Assembly (NCBI RefSeq): GCF_020080835.1
Contig: NC_058158.1
Span: 14,260,001 to 14,324,000 of the forward strand
DNA from: Cotesia glomerata
Lineage: Eukaryota; Arthropoda; Insecta; Hymenoptera; Braconidae
Direction: 5' to 3'
DNA: 64,000 nt
Position 1 is the first letter of the stretch. Each line of letters starts with the position of its first letter. Under the pieces are notes generated by a model. It was given only the letters and a program-made list of their open reading frames with translations. It was not told the DNA's origin and did not search any database. The position numbers were made by a program, and so were the translations under genes. This document shows positions 50,048 to 62,966 of this stretch, one piece after another.

Positions 50048-50239
50048 AAATATTATTGTGTATAAACTAGGACTTTTTGAAAGATCAAATTTAGGTCATG
50101 TTTATTGAGTTTCAATAACATTTACTAAAAATTTCCTTACAACAAACGGCTCTTTAGCAGCGGGAAAAATGTCATTGTAAGTTTTCTAAAACTTAACATT
50201 ACATGTAGTAATTCAGTCAAAGGACTAAGAATTTTACAT

Positions 50240-50866
50240 ACATGCTATTTTTGCTGATTACATGACTTATAAATTGTTCTTATTGCGGGATCGTGGGATT
50301 GGAACAGATTAAAATGAATGCATTTTCCAAAAACTAGATATGTGAAAAATAAATTTGGCTACTTATTGGAATAGAATTCGTAAAAAACATGTTAAATTGA
50401 TTTTTTATGAAAAATTGATGTCATGGAGAAAATTTTAGTTAACAGAGAATTTGTCGCCCTTTAAGCTAAGCAGATTTCAACTTCACTTATGAGACCTGCA
50501 ACTTTAACTAAAACTTTAATGCTCATTTCAACTTTTTTTCTTCGTATCAATGATTATTAAATTTTGTAAGAAAGCCACGGAAATATTATAGTCATTGCAC
50601 ATCGAAAGTTACAATGAATATTAGCTAGAAAAATCAAATGGACAAAAGGAACTGGCTAATTCGATGGAATTTGGAATCTGTGCAAGTCAAAACAGTATCG
50701 ATGCTTACAATTCTATCCACGGGGCATATTTATGTTCATACAAAAATAAAAAAAAAAAAAAGGATAATAATAAAAATTTAAATAAATAAAAATAAAAATG
50801 AAATATAAAATTTAATTGATTTCCTTTTATAATTCGCCCAGCGAAGCGGGCGGGCGGGAACGGCTA

Positions 50867-50867
<1 letters not shown>
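50240..50867 (-). repeat. Dispersed repeat, copy 3 (CTAGCTGTTACCCGCCCGC family)
   Basis: Inverted relative to copies 1 and 2; ends CCCAGCGAAGCGGGCGGGCG then GGAACGGCTAG at 50867, directly beside a TA microsatellite. Confidence 0.6.

Positions 50868-50941
<74 letters not shown>
50867..50941. repeat. (TA)n microsatellite
   Basis: About 75 bp of pure TA. Confidence 0.95.
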
Positions 50942-50944
<3 letters not shown>

Positions 50945-51049
50945 GCATAAATTTTTTAACTAAGGTTATTGAGCTTTACTCAACTAGTTAAGAGATATTA
51001 CGACAAAATTCCGACATTAGGACCAATACAAAAGATTGATTTCTATAAA

Positions 51050-51590
51050 ATCTACCTAAAAATCAAAATTGATTCATTGCTCGTGAGATATCGTTGACGA
51101 AAAATTTCGAAAAAAGCGTTTTTATTTTTTTTTCTTGAAATAACTTCGAAATTTCTTATCAAAACGTTTTTTAAGAAACAAAACAACTGTAAGTGCTCAA
51201 AAAATTGCATCGAACGCTGCTAATCTAGTCAAAACCGGTCAATTCGTTCAAGAGATATTTCGTTTTTAAAAATTCAAAATAATTGTTATTTTAACATGAC
51301 TTCAAGATTTGACGTCAAATCGTTTGGTAGGTAATAAATAATACTTTCGTGCGTCGAATACTGTAAGCCCCATCAAAATCGATTGATTTCGATAGAAAGA
51401 TTTACCACTATTAAAGATTTTCAACAAAGTATGTTTTTAACAACCACTAGAGAGCTCGAAAACGTATAACAGTTGTGTTTTTGAGCTCGAAAAGCTCAAA
51501 ACTTCGGAATAGATAATTTTTCGAGCTTTTGAACTCGTACATAGCGGAAAGTTCCAAGGATGGCCTGCAGGCTCATCCATTTTCTAGATT
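51050..51590 (+). mobile_element. HINE-like remnant
   Basis: Decayed modules (CGTGAGATATCGTTGACG, TCAATTCGTTCAAGAGATAT) and a 3' end with TAGCGGAAAGTTCC, an altered hairpin and a T-run. 5' end absent. Confidence 0.5.
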
Positions 51591-53800
51591 TTTTTTTTAT
51601 TCAGATAACCCAATTAGTCGAAATCATGGAGGAAGTTAGCGTCCTTTTTTTGAGACGGGTGTCTTCAGAGTAGTATAACTTTCATCCTAATGAAGATTTT
51701 TATTTTAAATTTGTTTTGCATAATCTTTAAATAATAATCAACAAATGATAAAAAATTCAAAGTCTTATCTTTTTATTGTTTGTTAAAAATGATAGTGCTT
51801 GCAAAACGGAGCAACTCCCTTATGTAAAGAGTAAATTTCTTAAATTAATAGAACTGAATGTCTCGAAACAAGTGAAAATTTAAAAAGAATTTTTTTCTTT
51901 GGGTTGAATAGTTTTTTTTTTTTTTAATCACTGTATCCGTATTGAACTGCATACTTAGACAAATTTTCTAGTTTTTAAAAATTACCATAGCATGATCTTC
52001 CAAAGTTTTTTGAATCTTACATATTTTTTCCGTCCATTTCAGAATATCGTCGTAGTAATTATTTATAAAAGACTCATGGAATTAATTCCAGGCTTTGGGT
52101 ATAAGTGATACAAATAATTTAAAAAATCGGCCGATCGAGTAAGATTTGGTAATCTTTTGAAAACACTAACAATATAAATATGACCCGTTATGTAGAATTC
52201 GAAGAAGTTTCCTCGAGAGTAAAGCTCATTTAGATTTTACAAAGATAAAAAAATACAAGGATAAATTGCACATATGAATACAAATGTTATAAAAGAATGG
52301 ACTGTTTATTCAATTTATTTTATTCAAACCGTGCTAGGATATTTAAAAAATAATGATTTATTATATTTTTTCATCAAAATGATTATTGAATTTGAGTAAT
52401 TATCAAATACATTTATCCAAAGTAATTACTATTCCATTGCTTGAAGCAGTTTTACTTTTACATACATAATATTATTTTAACTATAAATTAATATGGATTA
52501 TAATTTTGAAAGTATTTTCTAAGAAACAATAAAATCAGTGAATTGTATTTTAAATTATTCAATATTTGTTTTTAAACTTTCCAGCACGGAACTTGTAATT
52601 TTTTATCCACAGATAAACCGTAATTACTCAAATTCAAAATCGTCATTTCTTTTATCAGATCAACATAAATATGTAAAATATATGTTAATTTTTCCGTGAC
52701 TTATTTTGTGCACAGGTATGTGAACGAGATTAAATAGTTCAGAAATCACACTTGTATTATTAATATTAATACACCTTACATAAATACTCATTTATTAGTG
52801 TCAGACATTTTAAACATAAGTGTCTCTACAGTAATTTTGTCATAGAAAAATCACTACTGCTCATCCGTAAGATTTATGTGAAGTCGTTTACTCTAATGGC
52901 CGCTTGTTGGTTCTCAAGCGACGGTAGATATATTCGGGCTCAATTTATTGTAGTACCTTTTTCTCACCTGTATTTATGAAAGATATTTATTTGTATATAT
53001 CTTTAAGTATACAATAATTGATTGATTCAAAACTATAAGTAGATTGTAAGCGACGTAGGGACCCTCCTCAAAGATTTTATAATCCAGACTAGAAATTCAT
53101 GTCAATCAACTGTATGAGGTGTATATTTATTAAAGTGCTTCAACAAATTATTTTAATGCATGGTTTTATAGTATCCTCTCAAATGTTCCGATAGTATAAG
53201 AAAAAATCCTCATTGAAGACGGATCATGTAGCTCAACTCTTTAAGGCCGCGTACACAATTTTAGTTAGTCATTTGATTAATATGGAAAAATAATTTTTTT
53301 TTATTAAAATTGAAATTACTTGCAGTTCACTCAGTTTTGCGCAAATGACTAAAATATATTCTGAAGACTTACTCTTTAAGCTTTTGAAATTCTGTAACAA
53401 CGTATGATTGTCGACATGAAAAGACCCATTACAGCCACCTAAGAATTACCGAATACCTAACTACGGAAGAATTGTATATAATAATTTTTGTTAATAATAT
53501 ATTCATTATTGAAATTAATGTTTTCATTAATTGAATAAGTACCAAAATTAAAGGAAGTGTCAGTAATGGGGTACCCGCTACTAATGGAGTCTTTTACCCT
53601 AGTTAAATTAAATTTATCTAGAAAAACTATTTAAATTCAAGTGGAATATTATCAGAATTCTAAACCAATGTTAATTCAAAAACTTTTATTTTCCCAGAGA
53701 AATAAATTAGTTTATTGATTGATACAAATTTATTTATTATATAGAGTAATAAATTAATTTTATAGTCATGAATAAGCAATAAATTAGTAGATAGCTTATT
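51591..53800. other. AT-rich DNA, nothing recognised
   Basis: Longest stretch of the presumed intron without a recognised repeat. No homeodomain sequence, no ORF of note, no RNA gene seen. Confidence 0.5.
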
Positions 53801-53945
53801 AACTTCCCGCTAAGAAAATCAAAGATTTTCAAAAATCGGGAAGTTGTCTTTTCCACCCCGTTTTGCAAAAATCGAGTTTTCATCAGATATCGACGTTTTA
53901 AGGTCATAGGAAGCTTCCCTGACTACCCCCGCGATGTTGTCACTA

Positions 53946-54000
<55 letters not shown>

Positions 54001-54208
54001 ATGCGCGTGTGTGTGCGTGTGCGTGCGTGTTCGTGTGTGTGTGTGTGTGTGTGTGTGACTATGTGACTCGCTTATAACTTTTGAACGACTAAACCGATAG
54101 GAATCTACTAAACGGCGTTCTAAAGAGTTACCTCAAACTTAGATTTTCTGCGAAATTGAACCGATTCGGACCGATAGATTTTGAAAAATCTCAAAAAAAA
54201 TAAAAAAA
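53801..54208 (+). mobile_element. HINE-like repeat, copy L (5' part only)
   Basis: AACTTCCCGCTAAGAAAATC end and a mixed TG/CG tract (53948-54057), then it breaks off after GATAGATTTTGAAAAATCTC. It meets copy M in the opposite orientation, so the two are arranged head-to-head. Confidence 0.6.
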
Positions 54209-54832
54209 TTAGGAAAACGGTTGACCCTAAAGGCCATCCCTGCAACTTCCCGCTAATTCTGTTAATACCTGGCCGCTTTTTTTGAGCTCTTCGAGCTCAA
54301 AAAGATACCTTTTCTAGGCTTTTGAGCTCTTTGAGTTCAAAAGTCTGATAGAAGTTTCATAGAACACTATTTTTTGAATTTTCAAACCGCAATAACTTTT
54401 GTATGAATGAACCGATTTTTACGCGGTTGGCGGCATTCTACGCAGTTTTTTAAGCCTCATAGAGAATTTCTAAGTTTCAATTGGTCGAAATAGAAATTTT
54501 GGAGTAACTCCGAAAAAACATTTTTTTCGGTTTTTTCTCGTTCACGATATCTCTCGAACGAATCAACCGATTTTGACCGGATTGGCGGCGATCAACGTAG
54601 TTTTTTAAGGTTGAGAGCTGATTAGTTTTTGAAATTGATCAATAGAGCCGTTTAAAAGTTAACCAAAAAAAAACCGCTTATGAAAAAATTTTTTTTTAGA
54701 TTTCTCCAAATTTTTCAAAATCTATCGGTTCAAATTAATAAAGAATCTAAGTTTGGCGAAGCCCTTTCGAGTGGCACCAACCGCGATGAAATCGGTTGAA
54801 CCGTTCAAAAGTTATAAGAGGTTTACATACTT

Positions 54833-54843
54833 ACACACACACA

Positions 54844-54904
<61 letters not shown>

Positions 54905-54920
54905 ACACACACACACACAC
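54833..54920. repeat. (AC)n microsatellite abutting retrotransposon 2
   Basis: About 88 bp of AC with single T and G interruptions, ending directly at CGGAAAGG of the inserted element. Confidence 0.93.
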
Positions 54921-56337
54921 CGGAAAGGACGTTCAACAGTCGGCGCGATCCAGAGAGTCGTAGGGACAGCGAGAGAAGCATGGACTGGTAGCCTCAAAGC
55001 TCGTAAAGTATGCATTCTCCTCACGCTAGATGTCAAAAACACATTTAACAGCGCGAATTGGGGAGATATCCTAGACGCTCTGGAACACAAATTTGACGCC
55101 AGAGAATTTGGCACTAATCGACAACTACCTTGAAGAAAGAAAGCTGAAAGCGGAAACTACAGAAGGACCACACGAATACGCCATAACGGCTGGCGTGCTG
55201 CAAGGCTCAATAATGGAGCCCGATTTATGGAACGCCGACTATGACGAGCTTCTTAAGATTCTGTTACCAAAGCAAGTAGAGCTAACGGGCTTTGCAGACG
55301 ACGTCGCGGCCACGATAATAGTAGACAGCGTAGAGGAGGCCGAACTACTAGTTCGGAAAACCATTGATGCCGTTGAGACTTGGCTCGATAAACACCACCT
55401 GAAACTCGCCAAGCACAAAACCGAGATGGTCGTTCTGACTCGTCAAAAATGGTTCCCAAAACCATTCACTTTGGACATGGGAGGAACAACACTAATGTCA
55501 ACAAGGGCCCTGCGCTATCTGGCGGTAATGATAGACGAGAAACTATCTTTTCGCAAACACCTCGATAATGCATGCCAGAATGCCAGCAAGACGGTGTCTA
55601 GCGTAGCAAGAATTATGACCAACACCATGGGACCAAGAACAAAAAAGAGAAGAGTTCTTCTAGAAGCAGTCCACTCGGTACTGCTTTATGGAGCTGAGAT
55701 ATGGGCAGACATATTAAAGCAGAAGACCTACTGGCGGACGATAGCAGCAGTACAGCGGCGAGGCGCTCTCAGGGTTGCCTGCGCCTACCGCACAGTTTCC
55801 GAAGCGGCTGTATTAGTCATTGCAGGAGCCACGCCCATCGACCTATTAGCGTTCGAGAGAGTTCAACTCTATGACGCTAAAGATAGTGATGGAAACATGA
55901 AAGACGCAAGAACGAGGATAAAGGCGGAAACGCAGCAAGAGTGGCAGGACCGATGGACATCGGGAGAGACGGGCAGATGGACAGCGCGCCTGATCCCAAA
56001 CATCAACGTCTGGCTTTCTCGAAAGCACGGGGACACGGACTTCTTCCTGACCCAACTATTGACGGGACATGGGCAGTTCAATGCCTATCTTTTCAAGATG
56101 GGTTTGCACAGCTCACCAACGTGCAAATACTGCCCAGACAAAATTGACAACGCCGAGCACACGTTTTTTGAGTGTGATCGGTGAAAGGACGACAGAATCA
56201 GCACCGAAGAAACAATAGGCACAACGCTCTTCCCTGAGAGCTTGGCAACCTGCATGATCACAAAAGAATAAAACTGGTCAGCTGTTGCAGCCTACGCGCA
56301 GCGCCTTTTAAACGAAAAAATCGCAGAAAGGGATTAG
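54921..56337 (+). pseudogene. Retrotransposon 2 ORF2 fragment
   Basis: Begins at RKGRSTVGAIQ, has LTLDVKNTFNSANW, GVLQGSIMEPDLWN (the usual GVPQG is changed to GVLQG), and the catalytic GFADD, then the C-terminal CKYCPDKIDNAEHTFFEC knuckle. A frameshift near 55100, a TGA replacing Trp after FFECDR (56182-56184) and a later stop (KE*NW) break it. Upstream the frame is continuous with the AC repeat, which is coincidence. Confidence 0.8.
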
Positions 56338-56583
56338 AAACCAGTAGTAACAAGAAGTAGGTGTCGTGAGACACAACATGGACTGGATCGAAGTAATGCT
56401 AACGCGGTCCCGATCCAGTCTTCCCTGTAACATCTATGGGGAAAGGAGAGAGGAGGATGTTTAGTCGGTATTGTTGCAAAATAATATTGACTTCTGAGTC
56501 CAACATACCCAGGCACCAACACCTAGTCCTGGCACCAACACCAAGTCCTGGCATACGTAAATGTATTTTACCTCCTCTATAAA

Positions 56584-56587
<4 letters not shown>
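54921..56587 (+). mobile_element. R1-clade-like retrotransposon 2, 5'-truncated
   Basis: Starts inside the reverse transcriptase, continues through ORF2 and a ~240-bp 3' UTR ending CCTCCTCTATAAAAAAA, then (AC)n. The whole element is a close relative of 59620-61294, so the same family jumped twice. 5' truncation is usual for target-primed reverse transcription. Confidence 0.85.
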
Positions 56588-56637
<50 letters not shown>

Positions 56638-56664
56638 CGCACACACACATACATACATACATAC
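56587..56664. repeat. AC tract grading into (ACAT)n
   Basis: AC for ~60 bp with CG interruptions, then about four ACAT units directly at the 5' end of retrotransposon 3. Confidence 0.9.
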
Positions 56665-56716
56665 GGGCCTAAAATCGTCGTTATCAAGCGACCGTTTGAA
56701 CAGTGGAGTAGACCCC

Positions 56717-58056
56717 ATGGCTCTGATGTCTAGCAATGCTAGCAAGGTTACAGGGAGTACGAAATCAGCCCAGATGGCAGAGAACGGACAGCTGAGCAAT
56801 ATTCCTTCAAAAAGTGGAGGACCTTTTGCTCCTGCCACTAATCAAACCCACCGAAGAAGAATGAACTCTCTACTGACCGTCACCGGCCAACAGTCACCAA
56901 TGGAGAGGCTCGGCAACAAGATTGATGAGTTAGCCGACTTCATAAAAGACAAAAAGAATCTCCACCATGAGATCAGAAAATTGGTTTCGTCTATTAGTAC
57001 GGCATATAGGCTGGCCAATAAATCACCAACGAAGTCGGCGTCAACGACTCAATCATCTCCGAGTCTGAACAAAAATCACAGCCACCTCTGACCACTCCTA
57101 AGAAATTACCACAGCAAGGAGATGGCAACAAGAAGAGGCCGCTGTCCACGCCCAGCCCTTCCTCAGATATTGACAAGCCAGCACAGAAAAAGACAGCCCG
57201 GGATGATACCTGGACCAAAGTGACTCGGCAAAACAAGAAAAAGAAAGAACAGGAGCCAGTGACTCAAGCTGCTACAGTCCAAGACCAGCCAAACAGCGGT
57301 GGCTCCAAGAAACCAAGGAGGAAGAAGACAAGAACTAAAGCTGTCCTAGTCCAACCAGCTGAAGGGCGAACATACGCCGATCTCCCGAAGAAAATCAAGG
57401 CCAAGGTAAGCCCTGTCGAGACGGGCGTAGACATAAGGTCTATTAAAAAGACGAAACACGGAGGCGTTCTCCTTGAAATGGCTCGAAAGACCGAAGACAG
57501 CAAGGCATTCACCGATGCAGTAAGGGCAGCCACTGAAAACATTGGCACAGTCAAGACGCTAACACCAACAACAACGATCGAGATCCTCGACTTAGATGAA
57601 ATCTCTACCGAGAGCGAAGTCTGTGAAGCACTCAAACGTGAATTCACTGACAACCTGGAGGTCAAACGGGTAAATTTGACAAAACCCACACCACGAGGTA
57701 ATCGGGCAGCCTTCTGCGAACTAGACGAGCCCAGTGCGATTAAAGCCCTTGACAAGGCCCGTATACGGATCGGTTTGGTGAACTGTCGTATGCGCCCAGT
57801 AGTAAAAGTAACACGTTATTTTAAATGTCTTGGTTATGGACACCAAACACGTCAGTGTGCGGGACCAGACAGAAGCAGGTGCTGCTACAAATGTGGCGGA
57901 GAGTACCACAAGGCCGTAAGCTGCACGGAGAAGTTAAAATGCTTCCTTTGTGCTTCGGACAAAGATGCCCAGGATAGTCTATGCCATATTTCTGGCACTG
58001 GAGCGTGTAAGGCATTCCGCAAAGCACTTGCAGAAGCCACGAAAGGTCAGAAATGA
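56717..58056 (+). pseudogene. Retrotransposon 3 ORF1 (gag-like), one frameshift
   Basis: RNA-binding protein of the element. Starts MALMSSNASK; a helical MERLGNKIDELADFIKDKKN segment follows, then Lys/Arg-rich sequence, an RNA-binding-like region (TTIEILDLDEI ... EVCEALKREF) and three Cys knuckles near the C terminus. The first knuckle reads YFKCLGYGHQTRQC, with its first Cys replaced by Tyr; the second (CYKCGGEYHKAVSC) is intact; the third begins CFLC. One frameshift lies between ~57040 and 57091; otherwise open. The stop TGA at 58054 overlaps the ORF2 ATG. Confidence 0.82.
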
Positions 58057-61044
58057 CACGCATACTACAAGGCAACCTGAATAGGTGCGCCTTGGCACAA
58101 AACCTGCTGCGCCAGCGTGTTTTCGAAGATAAAATTGACGTCTACTTTATCTGCGAGCAATATCTAAACATCGAAGGTAAAACATGGTTCGCAGACGAAA
58201 CGGGCACGGCGGCAATTTGGATTGTGAACACAAAGAACGTTACCGTCAACAACAGCGGAGGTGGAGCAGGTTTTGTCTGGATTCAAACCCCCACAACCTA
58301 CTTCATGAGCGTCTATCTCTCACCTAACGAAGGGATTAGTGTGTTCCGACAGAAACTCGCAAATATAGAAGATGCGGTCACTAAGTTCGACGGCGAAGTT
58401 ATCGTAGCCGGAGACTTCAACGCTAAATCGGCTGAGTGGGGCGCTGCTTTCTCCGACACCAGAGGAAACGAGGTCGCTAACGTCGTGGCTAGACTCGACC
58501 TCATAGTGCTGAGCACCGGGAGCACCACGACCTTTAGAAGACCAGGGTACCAAGAATCCATCCTCGACATCTCATTGGCGACTCCAAGGACTGCCAACAT
58601 GATTGAAGACTGGACAGTATCCGAAGAATACAGTGGCAGTGATCACCAGTTTGTGACATTCAGCGTTGGATTGGCATTTGCTCCGGTTTCACAACGCGAC
58701 GTTTCTAAGCGGAAGTGGAATGCCAAAAGGCTTGATCCAGAGGCATTGCAAACTTCACTCGCACGAAGCTGGTCTATCCTCCAGAACAACCCGACACCGG
58801 ATACCTGCAGTGAGACGGAAAAGGCAGTGCTAAACACGATGAAGGAAATTACTGCCGCATATGACGCCTCTATGCCGCGGCTGAAAAACCAGAGCTTCCA
58901 CAGGCCAGCGTACTGGTGGTCAGCAGACATAGCAGAACTTCGCAAAATACGCCATCAGCTACGTCGCCGAGCAACGAGAGCTACGAAACGCTCCCCAAGC
59001 CAGGACTTGTATTCAAAAGAGTACAAGCAGGCCAAAAAGACGCTAAACCGAGCCATTAAAGCAAGTAAAGCGAAACTGTAGAAAGAGATCTGCAACGATC
59101 TCGACAATGACCTCTGGGGTAAAGCCTACGAAATTGTCGCCAAACGACTTGGAAAGGCTTCACCAGAGACGCCGAAGTCTCTTGCCTTGATGGAGAGCAT
59201 TGTAACGGAGCTTTTCCCCAAACACCCACCGCGGGAGAAGAAACACTACACTAAGAACAGCGAAGTAACACCCTTCACAACTAAGGAATCACAAGACGCG
59301 GCCAAGTCACTCAAAACAGGAAAGGCACCTGGACCTGATAGCATCCCGGTATCGGTGATCAAACTGTAGCCCTGGAATACTCAGACATACTCCTGAACAC
59401 CTACAACGCATGCTTGGCAACTGGCACGTTTCCCGTGGTCTGGAAACGGCAGAGATTGGTTCTCTTAGACAAAGGTAAGGGAACCCCCATAATACCTTCG
59501 TCGTTTAGACCACTCTGTATGCTGGACATTGCTGGAAAACTGCTCGAGAAGCTCATACAAGGGGGAGACTTTGCAACGACATAGACCGTGCTGGAGGTTT
59601 TGCCGCAAACCAACACGGCTTCCGGAAAGGACGTTCAACAGTCGGCGCGATCCAGAAAGTCCTAGCGACAGCAAGAGAAGCATGGACTGGTAGCCTCAAA
59701 GCCCGCAAGGTGTGTTTTGTCCTCACGCTAGACATTAGAAATGCCTTTAACAGCGCAAATTGGAGAGATATTTTGGACGCCCTGGAGCACAGATTTGACG
59801 TGGAGCCGGAGAATCTGGCACTAGTCGACAACTACCTTGACGAGAGAAAGCTGATAGCAGAAACCACGGAAGGTCCACAAGAATACGCCATAACGGCTGG
59901 CGTGCCGCAAGGCTTAATAATGGGGCCCGATCTATGGAACGCGGACTACGACGAGCTTCTGGAAATCCCGTTGCCAAAGCAAGTAGAGCTAACGGGCTTT
60001 GCAGACGACGTCGCGGCCACGATAATAGTAGACAGCGTAGAGGAGGCCGAACTACTCGTTCGGGAAACCATTGATGCTGTCGAGACTTGGCTCGATAAAC
60101 ACCACCTGAAACTTGCAAAACACAAAACCGAGATGGTCGTTCTGACTCGCCAAAAATGGTTCCCAAAACCATTTGCTGTGGACATGGGAGGAATAACGCT
60201 AACGTCAACAAGGGCCCTGCGCTATCTGGGGGTAATGATAGACGAGAAACTATCTTTCCGCGAACACCTCGATAGTGCATGCCAGAAAGCCAGCAAGACG
60301 GTGTCTAGCCTAGCAAGAATTATGACGAATACTATGGGACCAAGAACCAAAAAGAGGAGAGTCCTTCTGGAAGTAGTCCATTCGGTACTGCTTTATGGAG
60401 CGGAAATATGGGCAGATATATTAAAGCAGAAAACCTATCGGCGGAAAATGGCAGCAGTGCAGCGGCGAGGCGCTCTCAGAGTTGCCTGCGCCTACCGCAC
60501 GGTTTCCGAAGCGGCTGTATTGGTCATTGCGGGAGCTGCGCCCATCGACCTATTAGCGTTCGAGAGAGCAAGACTCTACGACGCTAAAATCGGTGGCGAA
60601 AACATGAAGGAGGCAAGAACGAGGATAAAAACGGAAACGCAGCAACAGTGGCAGGACCGATGGACGTCGGGAGAGACAGGCAGATGGACAGCGCGACTGA
60701 TCCCAAACATCAACGTCTGGCTTTCTCGGAAGCACGGGGACACGGACTTCTTTCTGACCCAGCTACTGACGGGACATGGGCAGTTCAATGCCTATCTATT
60801 CAAGATGGGTTTGCACAGCACACCAACGTGCAAATACTGTCCAGACAAAATTGACAACGCCGAGCACACATTTTTCGAGTGTGATCGATGGAAGGACGAT
60901 AGAATCTGCACCGAAGAAACAATGGGCACCGCGCTCTCCCTTGAGAGCTTGGTAACCTGCATGATCAAAAAAGAAGAAAACTGGACAGCTTTAGTAGCCT
61001 ACGCGCAGCGTCTTTTGAAAGTAAAAATCGCAGAAAGGGATTAG
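58053..61044 (+). pseudogene. Retrotransposon 3 ORF2 (endonuclease-reverse transcriptase), broken
   Basis: About 997 codons, the normal R1-type size. Endonuclease: LQGNLNRC, ICEQY, VIVAGDFNAKSAEWG, ILDISLATP and YSGSDHQFVTFSV. Linker and reverse transcriptase: KAPGPDSIP, FRPLCMLDIAGKLLEKLI, HGFRKGRSTVGAIQ, LTLDIRNAFNSANW, GVPQGLIMGPDLWN and catalytic FADD. C terminus: CKYCPDKIDNAEHTFFEC knuckle and ~60 further residues to a TAG at 61042. Breaks: stop at 59081, frameshifts near 59366 and 59570. From 59590 to the end the frame is open for 480 codons, so the copy is fairly young. Confidence 0.87.
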
Positions 61045-61294
61045 AAACCAGTAATAACAAGAAGTAGGTGTCGTGAGGTACAACATGGACTGGATTGAAG
61101 TAATGCTAACGCGGTCCTGATCCAGTCTTCCCTGTAACATCTATAAGGAAACGAGAGAGGAGGATGTTTAGTCGGTATTGTTGCAAAATAATATTGTCTT
61201 CGAAGTCCGACATACCCAGGCACCAACACCTAGTCCTGGCATACGTAAACATATTTTACCTCCTCTATAAAAAAAAAAAAAAAAAAAAAAAAAA

Positions 61295-61318
61295 CATACA
61301 TACATACATACATACATA
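61295..61318. repeat. (CATA)6 microsatellite
   Basis: Directly follows the A-run of retrotransposon 3 and leads into HINE sequence AGTGACACCCTCGCGGG. Confidence 0.9.
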
Positions 61319-61608
61319 GTGACACCCTCGCGGGAATATTCAGGAAAGCTTCCTAGGACCTCAAAACGTCAAGATCTGATGAAAAATCGATTTTAGAAAA
61401 ACGGAGTAAAACTAATAACTTCCCGATTTTTCGAAAATCTTCGATTTTCTTAGCAGGAAGTTAAAAATTTTTTTTGAAAGTGATTTTTTTAGAATAACTT
61501 TCAAACGGCTTTATCGATCAACTTCAAAAACTAATCCGCCCTTAAGCTTGATAAACCACGCCGATAGTCGCTAATCCGGTCAAAATCGCTTGATTCGTTC
61601 GAGAGATA

Positions 61609-62459
61609 CGAAACTAAGTAGGGTATTTGGGCGCATGCGACGTATTGCGTGAGCAGAATTGGGATTGTGATACCCAGCTATGTCCACCATATACAAGGGT
61701 TTCTTTATGCCTATCGTCACATATGCGGCGGCAGCTTGGAGTGACCGTTGCGATAGGGAGGACTGGAAACATCTTCGAGCACTTCAGCGCCAGGTGCTAA
61801 TAACAACAACTACTGCCTACAGGACAGTTTCGCTTGACGGGATTTGCGTAGTTGCGGGTGCAGTGCCCATCCAGCTCGTAATAGACGAACGGTGCGCGCG
61901 ATACAACCTCCGTATTGGCAAACAGGCTACCCTTGGAAACGTCACCGTGCAGCCAGATGCGGAGGATCGCCTTGTAACCCTTAGAACTGAAACCATACGT
62001 CGGTGGCAAGAACAATGGGATACATCAGAGAACGACCGCGAAACTAAAGTCTTCTTCCCAGATGTAGCAGAGCGTCTAACAAACAAATGGATCAGCCCTA
62101 ACTTCTGGCTGACCCAAATCCTAACCGGCCACGGTTGCTTTAAAGAATACCAATTCAAGTACGAACATACGGATAGTAGATTCTGCGACGAGTGTAGGGA
62201 GAATAGGTTAGGAGAAAGGGTCGACAACGTGGAGCACTTAATGCTTGAATGCCATGAGTACGAGCCTCAACGTGAGGTGCTCAAGGACATATGGGGTGGG
62301 AACGCGGAGTGGGCGAGCGTTACGCGTGCGATTGCCACATCCCAAAGTAACTTCAAGCTTTTAAAAGGTTTCAGTAAAGTAGTAATGTGCTGCAAACTCC
62401 AAACCCAACTAGCTAACGAAAACGCGACTAGGAACGAGACTCAACAGACATCCACCTAG
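61609..62459 (+). pseudogene. Retrotransposon 4 ORF2 C-terminal fragment
   Basis: The frame before the first ATG (61680) is element sequence interrupted by a stop. The open part (259 codons) begins MSTIYKGFFMPIVTYAAAAW and carries LITTTTAYRTVS, FFLxQxLTGHG-type text (FWLTQILTGHGCFKEYQF) and a knuckle CDECRENRLGERVDNVEHLMLEC with wider spacing than in elements 1-3. The reverse transcriptase core is missing through 5' truncation. R1/LOA-group membership is inferred from the shared C-terminal motifs. Confidence 0.7.
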
Positions 62460-62966
62460 GTAGAGTCGGAGCGCCTAGGCACAAGCGATATGCCTCCCAC
62501 AATTGTGAGGACAGTATAAAGCTTTGGATGACTGCTATAGAACAAGTTAGGGAAAATGACCACAAACAACACAAGTGCCCGGGCACCCTACACACGCAAA
62601 CACTTATACGTAGAATCATATTTTACACACAACACATTACACAAACAACATGGTCTTCAATCGACTCCGCCTCCCCGTGGTCCCCGCTGGATACTGCTCA
62701 TATTCTGTGGGTACATCTCGATGCGCCCACAGGCAATGAGTTGCCAGAGGATTCGATGAGAGTTGCACACACTTACAATTGTACGCAACTCTTGCAGCTG
62801 CTCAATGAATGTGAATTAACACAAGAGAGCAGCGGTTTTTCCTTGTCCGCGAACTTGGCTGTACTCTCGTTATGGTGAGGGTAGGATAAATATACGTGCG
62901 TATATAGCTCTTTTGAGCCCAGGAAACGGCCTCTTCAGAGGTAGGCGAAAGCCTCGCCGTATATTC
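61609..62966 (+). mobile_element. R1-like retrotransposon 4, 5'-truncated, 15-bp target duplication
   Basis: Flanked by identical TTCGTTCGAGAGATA (61594-61608 and 62967-62981). It contains the C-terminal third of an ORF2 and a ~500-bp 3' UTR. No A-tail; the 3' end carries a GGCGAAAGCCTCGCC hairpin. Inserted into ordinary HINE sequence, not a microsatellite. Confidence 0.8.

Larger units (their letters stand above)
56665..61294 (+). mobile_element. R1-clade-like retrotransposon 3, near full length, in ACAT/AC repeats
   Basis: About 4.6 kb: a ~50-bp leader, ORF1, ORF2, a ~250-bp 3' UTR and a 26-nt A-run (61269-61294). Flanked by (ACAT)n on the left and (CATA)n (61295-61318) on the right. The leader is much shorter than in retrotransposon 1, so the 5' end may be slightly truncated. 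It belongs to the same family as retrotransposon 2 and a different family from retrotransposon 1, but all share target, gene order and the ATGA overlap. Confidence 0.87.
54209..61462 (-). mobile_element. HINE-like repeat, copy M, with two retrotransposons in its AC tract
   Basis: 3' part 54209-54832 (TTAGGAAAACGGTTGACCCT end) and 5' part 61319-61462 (CTTAGCAGGAAGTT end) belong to one element. Between them the AC/ACAT tract is split by retrotransposons at 54921-56587 and 56665-61294. Confidence 0.7.

Noticed and set aside
55253..60788. Minus-strand frames of 60-177 codons across the retrotransposons
   Set aside because: Antisense shadows of the ORF1 and ORF2 coding sequence.
62528..62878. 116-codon frame after retrotransposon 4 ORF2
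   Set aside because: It lies in the 3' UTR of the inserted element, resembles no family and shows no supporting context.
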